From an uncultured Litoreibacter sp. (lineage in GTDB: Bacteria; Pseudomonadota; Alphaproteobacteria; Rhodobacterales; Rhodobacteraceae): 64,000 bases of DNA. The translations under genes and the position numbers were made by a program. Below, piece by piece: positions 1-8,265 of the stretch (its first letter is position 1; every line of letters begins with the position of its first letter). Below the pieces are notes generated by a model, which saw nothing but the letters and a program-made list of their open reading frames with translations, was not told where the DNA came from and did no database searches. The DNA is taken from positions 62,001 to 126,000 of the forward strand of contig CANNGL010000001.1 in assembly GCA_947504205.1 (NCBI GenBank), read 5' to 3'.

Positions 1-757
1 CGATAGGGTTACGCAGTTGGTGCGCTGCGTTTGAGATAAACTCGTCCTTTGAACTGATCCGGCGAGACACACGATCGAGAAGCTCGTTGAGGGTCGAGAC
101 GATGCCCTGAGTTTCGATGGGTACGTTCCGGCGGATCGGTTCCAGATCGCTGGGGGTGCGACGGGCGATTGCGGTTTGCAGGTCCAGCAGAGGGCGAAGG
201 CCCAAGCCGACACCAAACCAGACAATCAAAGCAACCGAGAGCAGCAGTAGTGAAATAACACCAATCGCCAAGATCAGAACATCTTGGACAAACGACGTCC
301 GGACGCTCAGATCCTGCCAAACCGAAATGGTGAACAGGCCAGTGACGCCGTCAATCGTCGTGGCATATTGAAACCTCAGCACGCGAACGTCACGCCCCTT
401 GTAAAGCGCGTTGTAATACAGAGGATCGGTCAGTTCTGGCGGCGTCGGAAACGGTGCTGGCGGCGGCGTGGCGTAGCCGGTCACGAAGACGCCGTCCGGT
501 GCGTAGACATGGTAGAATACCTCTCCACCAGAAGTGTCACTGACCAACCGACGGGTAGAGGGGCTGAGCGCGTCTCCATCCGAGATCGCCACGTCGCGCG
601 AAATCGCCAAAGCGGCCGACAATAACCCGCGGTCAAAAATGTCCGCCGCCCGAGTGGTGGTGTTTCGAAACTGCCAGATTGCTGCAACGATGGAGATCGC
701 AAGAAGCGGGGTCAGAATAATGACGATCAGGCGCGCGCGCAGGGATTGGGACGTCAC
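1..757 (-). CDS. tctE: Sensor histidine kinase, TctE-like (partial, 3' end outside window)
   Basis: Probable membrane kinase partner of the adjacent response regulator, expected to sense an external (tri)carboxylate. I translated the minus strand from a GTG at 757 that overlaps the regulator's TGA (GTGA junction). The first 252 residues contain a TM helix at about 9-28, a periplasmic domain of about 130 residues, a second TM helix at about 158-183, a HAMP-like linker, and the start of a HisKA domain whose phospho-acceptor is His246 in the motif SNAAHQLRNP. The window ends just after this H-box, so the ATPase domain is not visible. TctE-type kinases regulate tripartite tricarboxylate transporters, which fits the TctC/TctAB genes transcribed divergently next door. 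The exact ligand is unknown. The start is inferred from the overlap and from the good TM segment that follows. Confidence 0.85.
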   Translation of the reverse strand, partial: MTSQSLRARLIVIILTPLLAISIVAAIWQFRNTTTRAADIFDRGLLSAALAISRDVAISDGDALSPSTRRLVSDTSGGEVFYHVYAPDGVFVTGYATPPPAPFPTPPELTDPLYYNALYKGRDVRVLRFQYATTIDGVTGLFTISVWQDLSVRTSFVQDVLILAIGVISLLLLSVALIVWFGVGLGLRPLLDLQTAIARRTPSDLEPIRRNVPIETQGIVSTLNELLDRVSRRISSKDEFISNAAHQLRNPI

Positions 758-1434
758 GCTTCTGTCTCCGGCTCGACAAGCAACTGATAGCCCAATCCGC
801 GCTTGGCCGTGATTGTCACACCAAAAGGTTTCAGGCGTGATCGGATGCGGGACACATAAACCTCAATGACTTTTTCCTCGACATCGGCACCCACACCGTA
901 GGCGTAGTCCAGCAGCGCAGTCTTGGAGACTAGGCGACCGTGAGCTGACAGCAGGCATTCGAAAATCGAGAGCTCCCGCCTTGGCAGCTCGATAGGTTCG
1001 TCTCCTGCGGAAAGCTGACGTGCCGCCGGGTCAAATTGCAGCGGTCCCAGCTCAACCAACTTGCGTTGTGGCACTCTGCGCCTGCGGGACAGGGCCCGGA
1101 CGCGGGCCTCCAGTTCTGTCATTTCAAAGGGCTTGATCAGATAGTCGTCGGCGCCGGCATCCAAGCCAAGAACACGGTCCTCGGTCTCTGCGCGCGCTGT
1201 GAGCAGTATGACCGGACGATGGTCGTCGCGCGCTCGCAACTCCTTCAATAGTGTCAGGCCATCGGTTCCCGGCAGATTGATGTCGAGAATGATGAGGTCT
1301 GACACATCGCCTCGCAAAAACGCGGCGGCCTCGTTTCCATCATGCAGCAAATCAACCGCGTGACCCTCGTCCTGAAGACGATAGGCGATGCCTTTGGCAA
1401 GGCCGATATTGTCTTCCACCACAGTGATCCGCAT
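754..1434 (-). CDS. tctD: OmpR-family response regulator, TctD-like
   Basis: DNA-binding response regulator of 226 residues, full length for the OmpR/PhoB family. The receiver domain (about 1-115) shows the acidic pocket Glu7/Asp8, the phosphorylated Asp51 in LDINLPG and the conserved Lys101 in IKPF. The C-terminal winged helix (about 127-220) ends in a typical RGLGYQL motif. It is transcribed with the downstream kinase (GTGA overlap) and divergently from the tctC gene, with only about 130 bp between them. By analogy with TctD it should activate the transporter operon. That is family inference; the regulated promoter is not proven here. Confidence 0.9.
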   Translation of the reverse strand: MRITVVEDNIGLAKGIAYRLQDEGHAVDLLHDGNEAAAFLRGDVSDLIILDINLPGTDGLTLLKELRARDDHRPVILLTARAETEDRVLGLDAGADDYLIKPFEMTELEARVRALSRRRRVPQRKLVELGPLQFDPAARQLSAGDEPIELPRRELSIFECLLSAHGRLVSKTALLDYAYGVGADVEEKVIEVYVSRIRSRLKPFGVTITAKRGLGYQLLVEPETEA

Positions 1435-1452
1435 CTTTTTCAGAGCCCGAAA

Positions 1453-1486
1453 GTTTCATGCAAGGTTCGCAGGTCAGGTTTGAAAC
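1453..1486. promoter_or_regulatory. Interrupted inverted repeat in the tctD-tctC divergent promoter region
   Basis: GTTTCA at 1453-1458 and TGAAAC at 1481-1486 form inverted half-sites 22 bases apart, within the only intergenic space between the regulator and the transporter. This is where a TctD operator would be expected. OmpR-family sites are usually direct repeats, so this is only a weak candidate. Confidence 0.25.
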
Positions 1487-1564
1487 ATCAACTGGGCGAG
1501 GACAGTCCGGTGATTCTGTTTTGGCCATTCCGGGGAGGTCTGGCCGTATCCTAGGGAGGAACAT

Positions 1565-2671
1565 ATGTCCTTTATGAAAACCACACGTCGTGTGGCCTAC
1601 AGCCTTGTCGCTGCGGCCGCTGCGACATTCTCGTTTCAAGCGCAGGCTGGCGGCCATGGCATCGATCTCACTGGTAAAACTGTGGAATGGATTATCCCGT
1701 TCTCGGAAACCGGTGGATCGGCCAAGTGGGCCAATTTTTATGCACCACTTCTATCCGAAGCGTTGCCGGGCAACCCGACCGTTGTCGTCAAGTTCATGCC
1801 GGGTGCCGGGTCCACGAAGGGCGCGAACTTCTTTCAAGAACAAAGTTATGACGATGGCACCTTGATCTTTGGATCATCCGGCTCAACGCAGTTTCCGTTT
1901 CTGCTGGGCGATCCACGCGTGAAGTACAATTATGATGATTGGAACGTGGTTCTGGCCTCTGGCACAGGTGGCGTAGCCTACCTGCCGCCCGAAACTGCCG
2001 AGAAAATGAATGGTCTGGATGCTTCGGGTTTGCAGGGCGAGGACTTCATTTATGGCTCTCAAGGGGCCACACGGCTCGATCTGGTTCCACTGCTGGCTTG
2101 GGAAATGTTGGGCCTGAGTGTCGAACCTGTTTTCGGCATCAAGGGTCGCGGCGATGGGCGCCTGATGTTTGAGCGTGGCGAAGCCAATATCGATTATCAG
2201 ACCTCTTCATCCTACCTCAAAGGCGTCACGCCTCTGGTCGAAGCTGGCACTGCTGTGCCGATGATGAGCTGGGGCGCACTCGATGCGGATGGGAACATCG
2301 TTCGCGATCCGACATTCCCGGACATGCCGACCTTCAAAGAGGTCTGCGAGGCGACGGCCGGTTGTGAAACCTCCGGCGAAAAGTGGGATGCATGGAAAGC
2401 CTTTTTCGTAGCGGGTTTCCCCGCTCAGAAAATGGTGTTTTTGCCGAACGGCGCATCCAATGATGCAATGGTGACATACACCGCCGCGTTTGAAGCTGTG
2501 AAGGCCCGTGCGGATTTCGCAGAGATCTCCTCCAAGCGTCTGGGCAAATACCCGCAGTTGACCGGTGAAGAAGCTCAGACCGCCAAGGCCAGCGCCACAC
2601 AGGTGCCACAAGCGGCCAAAGATTTTGTCACTGGCTGGTTGGAAGAGCGCTACGGCGTGACGCTCAAATAA
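1565..2671 (+). CDS. tctC: TctC-like periplasmic substrate-binding protein (tripartite tricarboxylate transporter)
   Basis: Extracytoplasmic solute receptor of the Bug/TctC family, 368 residues. A cleavable signal peptide covers about residues 1-28 (basic start, alanine-rich core, then a QAQAGG site). The mature start VEWIIPFSETGGSAKWANF matches the family's beta1 'PfxxGGxxD' ligand-loop region, and the following PGAGSTKGANF is the usual second ligand loop. The protein is somewhat longer than the usual 320-330 residues. The start is supported by a strong AGGGAGGA ribosome-binding site a few bases upstream. It is first in an operon with the membrane component. The ligand is unassigned; a tri- or dicarboxylate is likely given the PrpF-type enzyme downstream. 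Confidence 0.88.
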   Translation: MSFMKTTRRVAYSLVAAAAATFSFQAQAGGHGIDLTGKTVEWIIPFSETGGSAKWANFYAPLLSEALPGNPTVVVKFMPGAGSTKGANFFQEQSYDDGTLIFGSSGSTQFPFLLGDPRVKYNYDDWNVVLASGTGGVAYLPPETAEKMNGLDASGLQGEDFIYGSQGATRLDLVPLLAWEMLGLSVEPVFGIKGRGDGRLMFERGEANIDYQTSSSYLKGVTPLVEAGTAVPMMSWGALDADGNIVRDPTFPDMPTFKEVCEATAGCETSGEKWDAWKAFFVAGFPAQKMVFLPNGASNDAMVTYTAAFEAVKARADFAEISSKRLGKYPQLTGEEAQTAKASATQVPQAAKDFVTGWLEERYGVTLK

Positions 2672-2683
2672 CTTCGCTTTCAG

Positions 2684-2711
2684 AACGCTCCACTCTTGTG
2701 GTGGAGCGTTT
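2684..2711 (+). terminator. Perfect stem-loop between tctC and tctAB (attenuator or mRNA stabiliser)
   Basis: AACGCTCCAC at 2684-2693 pairs perfectly with GTGGAGCGTT at 2701-2710 around a 7-base loop. Only a short T run follows, so termination would be partial. Such hairpins between a binding-protein gene and its membrane genes commonly give excess binding protein, by partial termination or by protecting the upstream mRNA. Confidence 0.7.
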
Positions 2712-2743
2712 CCTCAAGCGAAGCCAAAGACGCAGGGAACACC

Positions 2744-4774
2744 ATGCTTGACGTTATCGCAACGGCACTGCCCGCACTTGGCGATGCATGGGCCCTGATT
2801 TTGCAACCGATTGTGCTTGGATACTTGGTCCTGGGCGTCGTGATGGGGCTTTGCATCGGAGTGTTCCCCGGATTGGGTGGCATTGCAGGTCTGTCGCTTC
2901 TGCTGCCCTTCATGTTCGGCATGGATCCAATCCTTGGTCTTGCCTTGATGGTCGGGATGGTCGCAGTGGTCCCCACCTCGGATACATTTGCGTCAGTCCT
3001 GATGGGCATACCGGGCTCTTCTGCGTCGCAAGCGACGGTTCTTGACGGGTTTCCAATGGCCAAGAAGGGCCAAGCCGCCCGAGCCCTGTCAGCCGCTTTC
3101 GCCTCTTCGCTTTTCGGAGGCCTGGTCGGTGCCAGCTTCCTTACAATCTTCATTCTGGTCGCGCGGCCTATTGTGTTGGAGTTCCGGACGCCAGAGCTGT
3201 TGATGATCACCATCTTTGGCCTCTCGATGGTGGGTATTCTTGCGGGTCGTGTTGCGATCAAAGGGATCGTCGCGGCGGGTCTTGGGATGTTGATCGGCAC
3301 CATTGGCGAAGGTGCGTCATCCGGCGACCTGCGAATGTCGTCCTACGACTTTCCCTATCTGACGGACGGGCTGAAGCTGGTCATCGTGGGTTTGGGTATC
3401 TTCGCGATCCCCGAAATCATCTCGCTGCTGCGGCAGGATCGCGCGATTGCGAAAGAACAGTCTCTTGGAGGCGGTTGGCTCGACGGGGTCAAAGACTGGT
3501 TTGCGAATATCTGGCTTTCTGTGCGCTGCTCGATCATCGGTGTGATCGTAGGAGTTATTCCCGGGTTGGGGGGCTCGGTGGTGGATTGGATTGCCTATGG
3601 TCATGCCGTCCAGACAACCAAGGACAAAACAAATTTCGGTAAGGGTGAGGTGCGCGGCATCATTGGCCCGGAAAGCTCGAACAACGCCAAAGAGGGCGGA
3701 GGTCTTGTGCCGACGCTGCTGTTTGGCATCCCGGGATCGGGTTCCATGGCGATCTTCATCGGTGCCATTGCGCTTCTGGGCTCCGGCCAGATCGAAGTTG
3801 GTCCCGCCATGCTTAAAAACAACCTCGATATCACCTATTCGATCGTCTGGCTCCTGGCATTGGCAAACGTCGTGGGTACCGTCATTTGCATTGCTGCCTC
3901 TGGCGGTATTGCGAAGCTGACGACGATCCGGTTCGCCTTGCTGGCACCGTTCCTGTTTATGATCATCAGCTTTGCGGCCTTCCAATCCGGACAAAATCTG
4001 ATGGATCTCGTGGCGTTGTTTGGGATCGGGTTTCTGGGCATCATGATGCGCCGGTTTGACTGGTCGCGCCCGGCGTTTTTGATCGGGTTTGTTCTGTCAA
4101 ACCCGGCAGAGACCTATGCGAACCAGGCGCTTCAGATCGCGCAATCGCGGTTCCGTAAGGGCGTTGACGAAGGTCTGGATTATATCTTTTCGCCCATCGT
4201 AATCGTATTATTGATCATCACGGTGGTCTCGGTGGTCGTGGGGCTGCGCCAAGCGAAAAACATCATGGCCGAGGGGGATGTTCAATCAGGAACCAAACGC
4301 GCCCCACTGATTTTTCTTCTGCTTATCACGGCTTACATCGCCTATGCATTCTATGATGCGGCTTCGATACCAAGCTTTAGCCGCGACCGGACCTTTCCGA
4401 TGTTTGTCGCCGGAGTTTGCCTTGTCGGATGCGCGGTGCTGATCATTCGCATGATGCTGAAGCCGGAGACTGACACGATCTTTGCGGATCGTGAGGTTAA
4501 TGGAGACGATGCAGAGGCCGTGCACAGCCTTTGGCCAACCTTGGGCTGGTTTGCGGCTTTGTTGGTTCTCACCTCATTGCTGGGGTTCATTCTGGCGCTC
4601 GTTCTTTTCCTTTTCAGTTTCCTTAGAATTCGCGCGGGTCTCGGCATGGCATTCGCGGCGAGCTACACCGCATTGGGTCTCTTGCTGATGTGCGGCATGG
4701 CTTGGCTTCTAAACCGTGACTTCCCGCCGGGACTGTTGCAGACCTATGTTGATCTGCCGTGGCCGCTGACATGA
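2744..4774 (+). CDS. TctA-TctB fusion, membrane component of the tripartite tricarboxylate transporter
   Basis: Secondary-transport permease of 676 residues. Residues about 1-500 are TctA-like: the GVFPGLGGIAGLSLLLP and IPGLGGSVVDWIAYG segments are the paired glycine-rich TctA signatures, and GPESSNNAKEGGGLVPTLL is a further hallmark. Residues about 520-676 hold four hydrophobic helices typical of the small TctB subunit, so both membrane subunits lie in one chain. The ATG at 2744 follows AGGGAAC and agrees with the TctA N-terminus; an in-frame start 48 bases earlier would add residues unlike the family. It follows tctC after the hairpin and overlaps the PrpF-like gene by ATGA, implying translational coupling. 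Confidence 0.88.
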   Translation: MLDVIATALPALGDAWALILQPIVLGYLVLGVVMGLCIGVFPGLGGIAGLSLLLPFMFGMDPILGLALMVGMVAVVPTSDTFASVLMGIPGSSASQATVLDGFPMAKKGQAARALSAAFASSLFGGLVGASFLTIFILVARPIVLEFRTPELLMITIFGLSMVGILAGRVAIKGIVAAGLGMLIGTIGEGASSGDLRMSSYDFPYLTDGLKLVIVGLGIFAIPEIISLLRQDRAIAKEQSLGGGWLDGVKDWFANIWLSVRCSIIGVIVGVIPGLGGSVVDWIAYGHAVQTTKDKTNFGKGEVRGIIGPESSNNAKEGGGLVPTLLFGIPGSGSMAIFIGAIALLGSGQIEVGPAMLKNNLDITYSIVWLLALANVVGTVICIAASGGIAKLTTIRFALLAPFLFMIISFAAFQSGQNLMDLVALFGIGFLGIMMRRFDWSRPAFLIGFVLSNPAETYANQALQIAQSRFRKGVDEGLDYIFSPIVIVLLIITVVSVVVGLRQAKNIMAEGDVQSGTKRAPLIFLLLITAYIAYAFYDAASIPSFSRDRTFPMFVAGVCLVGCAVLIIRMMLKPETDTIFADREVNGDDAEAVHSLWPTLGWFAALLVLTSLLGFILALVLFLFSFLRIRAGLGMAFAASYTALGLLLMCGMAWLLNRDFPPGLLQTYVDLPWPLT

Positions 4775-5868
4775 CGCAGACAGCTATCCCGTATTTACTT
4801 ATGCGTGGGGGTACCTCGCGAGGCCCATATATGAGCCGCGACGATCTGCCCGCCGATATGGAAGCGCTGGCAGAGGTGTTGATTGTAATCGTTGGGTCCG
4901 GCCATCCCCTTAACATTGACGGCTTAGGAGGGGGAGCTGCGGTAACGACCAAGGTTGCCATGTTGTCCAAGTCGGCTGATCCGTGGGCCGATGTTGACTA
5001 TTTCTTTGCACAGGTAAGCGTGGCTGACAGGATGGTGGATTTCAAACCCACCTGTGGCAACATCCTTTCAGGCGTGGGGCCTGCAGCCATCGAGATGGGG
5101 TTGATTGCGGCACAAGATGGCCAAACGCCGGTGAAGATCAGGGCTGTCAACACAGGCGCAAAAGTTGCGGCCCTTGTGCAAACACCGAACTGTAAAGTGG
5201 CATATGAAGGTGACGTGCGGATTGATGGTGTGCCCGGAACGGCAGCGCCCGTCTCTTTGCAGTTCATGGATATCGTGGGCGGTGCGACCGGTGCGTTTCT
5301 TCCGACTGGCAATCCAGTGGATGAGGTCGAAGGTGTCCCTGTGACCTGCATGGATGTTGCAATGCCCATGGTCATAGCGCGTGCGGAAAGCTTTGGCTTA
5401 TCCGGGTATGAAACCGTTGCCGAATTAGACGAAAACAGATCCTTCTTCGAGCAAATGGAAAAGGTTCGACTGTGCGCTGGTGAGATGATGGGCCTTGGCG
5501 ACGTTTCTGCCTCTGTGATCCCAAAATTCGGCCTTCTGGCGCGTCCTCAGAACGGGGGCACAGTTGCTGCGCGCTACTTTATGCCTTGGCAAACTCATCC
5601 GGCAATGGCGGTTACCGGTGCGCAATGTCTTGCGTCCTGTGTGCTGACTTCCGGCACTGTAGCGGAGGGGCTTTGTGCGTTGCCGACCGAAATCCCGGCT
5701 GCACTGGTATTGGAACATGCTTCTGGCCAGATTGATGTCTTGGTTGACTATGAGAAGGATGAAACCAGTACGCAGATCAAATCTGCCGGGCTGGTTCGGA
5801 CCGCGCGCAAGATCGCGGCAGGGGAGGTCTTTGTTCCGGGATCAGTCTGGGCAGGCAAACACTCTTGA
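4771..5868 (+). CDS. PrpF-family isomerase/tautomerase
   Basis: 365-residue PrpF-type protein (diaminopimelate-epimerase fold). Members isomerise unsaturated tricarboxylates, for example 2-methylaconitate cis-trans isomerase (PrpF), aconitate isomerase and 4-oxalomesaconate tautomerase (GalD). Visible family marks are MRGGTSRG near the start, PTCGNILSGVGPAAIEMG near residue 95 and FLPTGNPVDEV near 175. The ATG at 4771 overlaps the transporter stop (ATGA); a GTG four codons upstream is possible. Because it is coupled to a tricarboxylate transporter and no prpB/prpC genes are nearby, I infer that it converts an imported unsaturated acid such as trans-aconitate or a relative, rather than serving the methylcitrate cycle. 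The precise substrate cannot be read from sequence. Confidence 0.85.
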   Translation: MTQTAIPYLLMRGGTSRGPYMSRDDLPADMEALAEVLIVIVGSGHPLNIDGLGGGAAVTTKVAMLSKSADPWADVDYFFAQVSVADRMVDFKPTCGNILSGVGPAAIEMGLIAAQDGQTPVKIRAVNTGAKVAALVQTPNCKVAYEGDVRIDGVPGTAAPVSLQFMDIVGGATGAFLPTGNPVDEVEGVPVTCMDVAMPMVIARAESFGLSGYETVAELDENRSFFEQMEKVRLCAGEMMGLGDVSASVIPKFGLLARPQNGGTVAARYFMPWQTHPAMAVTGAQCLASCVLTSGTVAEGLCALPTEIPAALVLEHASGQIDVLVDYEKDETSTQIKSAGLVRTARKIAAGEVFVPGSVWAGKHS

Positions 5869-5873
5869 TTATT

Positions 5874-5897
5874 AATTGTATACCGTTGTATACAATT
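5874..5897. promoter_or_regulatory. TTGTATAC tandem repeat inside a palindrome (candidate GntR-type operator)
   Basis: AATTGTATA at 5874-5882 is the exact inverted complement of TATACAATT at 5889-5897. Read another way, TTGTATAC occurs at 5876-5883 and again at 5886-5893, one helical turn apart. It lies just after the prpF-like stop and directly upstream of the AGGAGG ribosome-binding site of the next gene. A near copy, with C for T at one position, precedes acnA at 57771-57790 with the same 10-base period. The AT-rich palindromic form resembles operators of GntR-family regulators, but the regulator is unknown. Confidence 0.5.
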
Positions 5898-5912
5898 ATC
5901 AGGAGGACTCTC

Positions 5913-6152
5913 ATGACCGACTCATTTGAAAACTGTATTCTCGCGGCACGCGCCGAGCTGACAGTTGCCCGCCAACTGTTGCAAGACGAGATTTCCTCTT
6001 ACCCTGCGCCGATTTCGGGCTGTGACGCCCAGTTCAACCACCTGCTGGCGGAGCGCCAAAAAGTACTTTTGGCGATTCAGGCGCTTGATCAATTTGTCTT
6101 CGTGCCAACACCGCGCACGCCCTCGCAGAGGTCAGGTGTTGAAAGTCGATGA
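5913..6152 (+). CDS. Small hypothetical protein, 79 aa
   Basis: Unrecognised soluble protein of 79 residues. The ATG at 5913 has a consensus AGGAGG six bases upstream, which favours it over an in-frame upstream codon at 5865. The first half is predicted helical (AARAELTVARQLLQDEI; LLAERQKVLLAIQALDQF), with no signal peptide or cofactor motif. Its stop overlaps the start of the 2-hydroxyacid dehydrogenase gene (ATGA), so the two are almost certainly co-translated. It may be an accessory subunit of the locus enzymes; this is inference only. Confidence 0.7.
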   Translation: MTDSFENCILAARAELTVARQLLQDEISSYPAPISGCDAQFNHLLAERQKVLLAIQALDQFVFVPTPRTPSQRSGVESR

Positions 6153-7123
6153 AAGTTCATATTCTCGATGATTGGTTCGATACGCTTCTTACCTTGCCGT
6201 GCTTTAAAAAACTTTCAGACCACCATGTAACCATTTGGACCGATCACGAGCCTAACCCCGCTGCGCTCGCCCAGCGTGTTCAGGAAGCCGAGGCACTGGT
6301 ATTGTTTCGCGAGCGCACAAAGATCGGGGAGGAACTGCTGAACCGACTGCCCAATCTCAAGCTTATTTCCCAACGCAGCGTCTACCCGCATATTGATGTT
6401 GATGCATGTAGCGCAACCAATGTCTTGCTGTGTTCCAACATGCATTCAGACACACCGTCTTATGCCGCAGCCGAACTGACGCTTGGTCTGATACTTGCCA
6501 GTTATAGACAAATTCCCGAGCAAACCGCTTCTCTGAAAGCGGGCAATTGGCAGGCTGGGGTCGGACGCAGTCTGAGGGGGCGGACCCTTGGGCTATACGG
6601 ATATGGCCGCATTGCAAGGGCGGTTGCGGAATACGCAAAGGCGATCGGACTCAATGTGCACTGGTGGGCCTCAGAAGAGGGACGCAAAAGGGTCAGGGCA
6701 GACGGCGAAAACCTTGCATCGTCACGAACTGCGTTCTTTGCATCATCGGATATCGTAAGTGTTCATGTACGGCTTAAGCCGGATACGCGCGGTATCATTA
6801 CCACTGCGGATTTGGCGGCAATGAGCCAAGGCAGCCTGTTTGTGAACACCTCTCGTTCGGGGCTGGTCGAGCCGGGTGCGTTAGAGAGGGAGGTCGGATG
6901 TGGTCGCATTACGGCGGCAATAGATGTGTTCGAGAACGAACCCATGACAGACACGTCCCACCCCTTACTTACTTCGCCAAATGTTTTGGCGACGCCACAT
7001 ATTGGCTATGTTACAGAAGACGAGTTTGATCTGCAATTCTCCGACATCTTTGATCAGATCAATGCCTATGCCGCGGGTGCACCTATTAACATGATCAATC
7101 CTACGGTTTTTCAAACCCGCTGA
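6149..7123 (+). CDS. D-isomer-specific 2-hydroxyacid dehydrogenase
   Basis: NAD(P)-dependent oxidoreductase of the phosphoglycerate dehydrogenase superfamily, 324 residues. The Rossmann motif GLYGYGRIARAVAEYAKAIG lies near residues 148-167; this is the GxGxxG loop with Tyr in place of the second-position residue. The catalytic residues follow the family order: Arg near VHVRLKPDTRG, Glu near DVFENEP, and His in ATPHIGYVTEDEF. Hydroxypyruvate, glyoxylate or 2-keto acid reduction are all possible. It is last in the tct/prpF operon, coupled to the 79-residue gene, so it probably acts on a keto or hydroxy acid derived from the imported carboxylate. Confidence 0.85.
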   Translation: MKVHILDDWFDTLLTLPCFKKLSDHHVTIWTDHEPNPAALAQRVQEAEALVLFRERTKIGEELLNRLPNLKLISQRSVYPHIDVDACSATNVLLCSNMHSDTPSYAAAELTLGLILASYRQIPEQTASLKAGNWQAGVGRSLRGRTLGLYGYGRIARAVAEYAKAIGLNVHWWASEEGRKRVRADGENLASSRTAFFASSDIVSVHVRLKPDTRGIITTADLAAMSQGSLFVNTSRSGLVEPGALEREVGCGRITAAIDVFENEPMTDTSHPLLTSPNVLATPHIGYVTEDEFDLQFSDIFDQINAYAAGAPINMINPTVFQTR

Positions 7124-7170
7124 AGTATTGGTCGCCGAGGCGTTGTATCTATTATCATCAACTAGCAGTA

Positions 7171-8265
7171 TCAAGTGCTTACCAGGTGATTGTCCCAAGC
7201 AAGACCTGTTGTAACCCGCCCGAATTTCTGGCGCGCTGTGATGTTGATCAGTTCCCCTGTGCCAGAAGTCACCGAGAAACCTTCGGCGCTGGGCGCGACA
7301 CCACAAACGTCTGCAATCTTGGTACTGTGCAGTAGTTTGTTTGAAACCGTGTCGTAGGTTTGCACCTGTCCTCCGCGCGGAGAGGTGACGGCAATGGTTT
7401 GTCGGTCTTTTGAATGTGCGATGCTGCCGACATACCCGTTCATGGCGCGAATAGCGTCTTCAGGCGCTTCCATATAATGCAATGGCTTGCCGCGATGGTG
7501 TTGGCCGACAAGGGCAGGGGCCATACCATCACCCTGCCATTGCATACCGAAGGCAACATTGCCCAGTGGATCAACAGAAATGTGCCGGATGGAATTCTTT
7601 CTCAGTTCCTTTGGCGGCTCGGCCACGTCGATCAAGTTGCCATCTTCGATGTAAGATAGATTAGGGTTCATCGTCGGGATGTTGAGCTTGGTGCGCCCAG
7701 TATCTGGATGAGTGTCGATGCCTCCGTTTGCTACGACCAGCACTTCGCTTCCGGGTATACGCTTGACGTCATGAGGTCCGATGCCACCACTTGGCCACTC
7801 AGCCACCCGTGCATAGCCGTCGCGGGCGTTCCAGACGCCGATAACGCCACGACCTGCATCAAAGGCATTCTCGGTTGTGTAAAGCAGGTTGCCATCTGAC
7901 GAAAACGCACCATGCCCATAAAAATGCCGTCCTTCAGGGCAGTTCAGTGTTGCCAGTCTCGTTCCAGACACGCAATCGAGGACAAGGGCAAACGTTCCGG
8001 GGCGTCGAGCAAAAGCAACAGCTGTGGGACGCGTGGGATGTGCTGCCGCCGCATGGCCGCGAGCGGGCAGGGGGACTTCAAACCTTATGTCGAGACCATT
8101 GCCAATCCCACACAGAACGTAGCTGCCGTTGGGTTTCAAGGCGGCTGATAAGAAAACCGGAGATCCGGCATCGGACCAACTTGGTTTCGGCACCAAACTG
8201 GCTGCCAAGAGGCCACCGAGAAACTGGCGCCGACCTGTCACCTGCAACACCAATTCAATCACCAT
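7171..8265 (-). CDS. DUF1513 protein, exported via a Tat-like signal
   Basis: 364-residue protein of the DUF1513 family, a beta-propeller-like group found beside imelysin and iron-uptake genes. A twin-arginine motif GRRQFLGGLL lies at about residues 11-20 and is followed by a hydrophobic stretch, suggesting Tat export of a folded, perhaps cofactor-bearing protein. Repeated segments such as GHGAFSSDGNLLYTTEN and RHISVDPLGNVAFGMQ are WD/propeller-like blades. It is last in the iron operon and its start overlaps the preceding imelysin gene by 11 bases. Its biochemical role is unknown; the context points to iron acquisition. Confidence 0.8.
   Translation of the reverse strand: MVIELVLQVTGRRQFLGGLLAASLVPKPSWSDAGSPVFLSAALKPNGSYVLCGIGNGLDIRFEVPLPARGHAAAAHPTRPTAVAFARRPGTFALVLDCVSGTRLATLNCPEGRHFYGHGAFSSDGNLLYTTENAFDAGRGVIGVWNARDGYARVAEWPSGGIGPHDVKRIPGSEVLVVANGGIDTHPDTGRTKLNIPTMNPNLSYIEDGNLIDVAEPPKELRKNSIRHISVDPLGNVAFGMQWQGDGMAPALVGQHHRGKPLHYMEAPEDAIRAMNGYVGSIAHSKDRQTIAVTSPRGGQVQTYDTVSNKLLHSTKIADVCGVAPSAEGFSVTSGTGELINITARQKFGRVTTGLAWDNHLVST

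Noticed and set aside
2680-3303. Minus-strand open frame within tctAB
   Set aside because: Shadow of a GC-rich membrane gene; repetitive Pro/Arg/Thr content.
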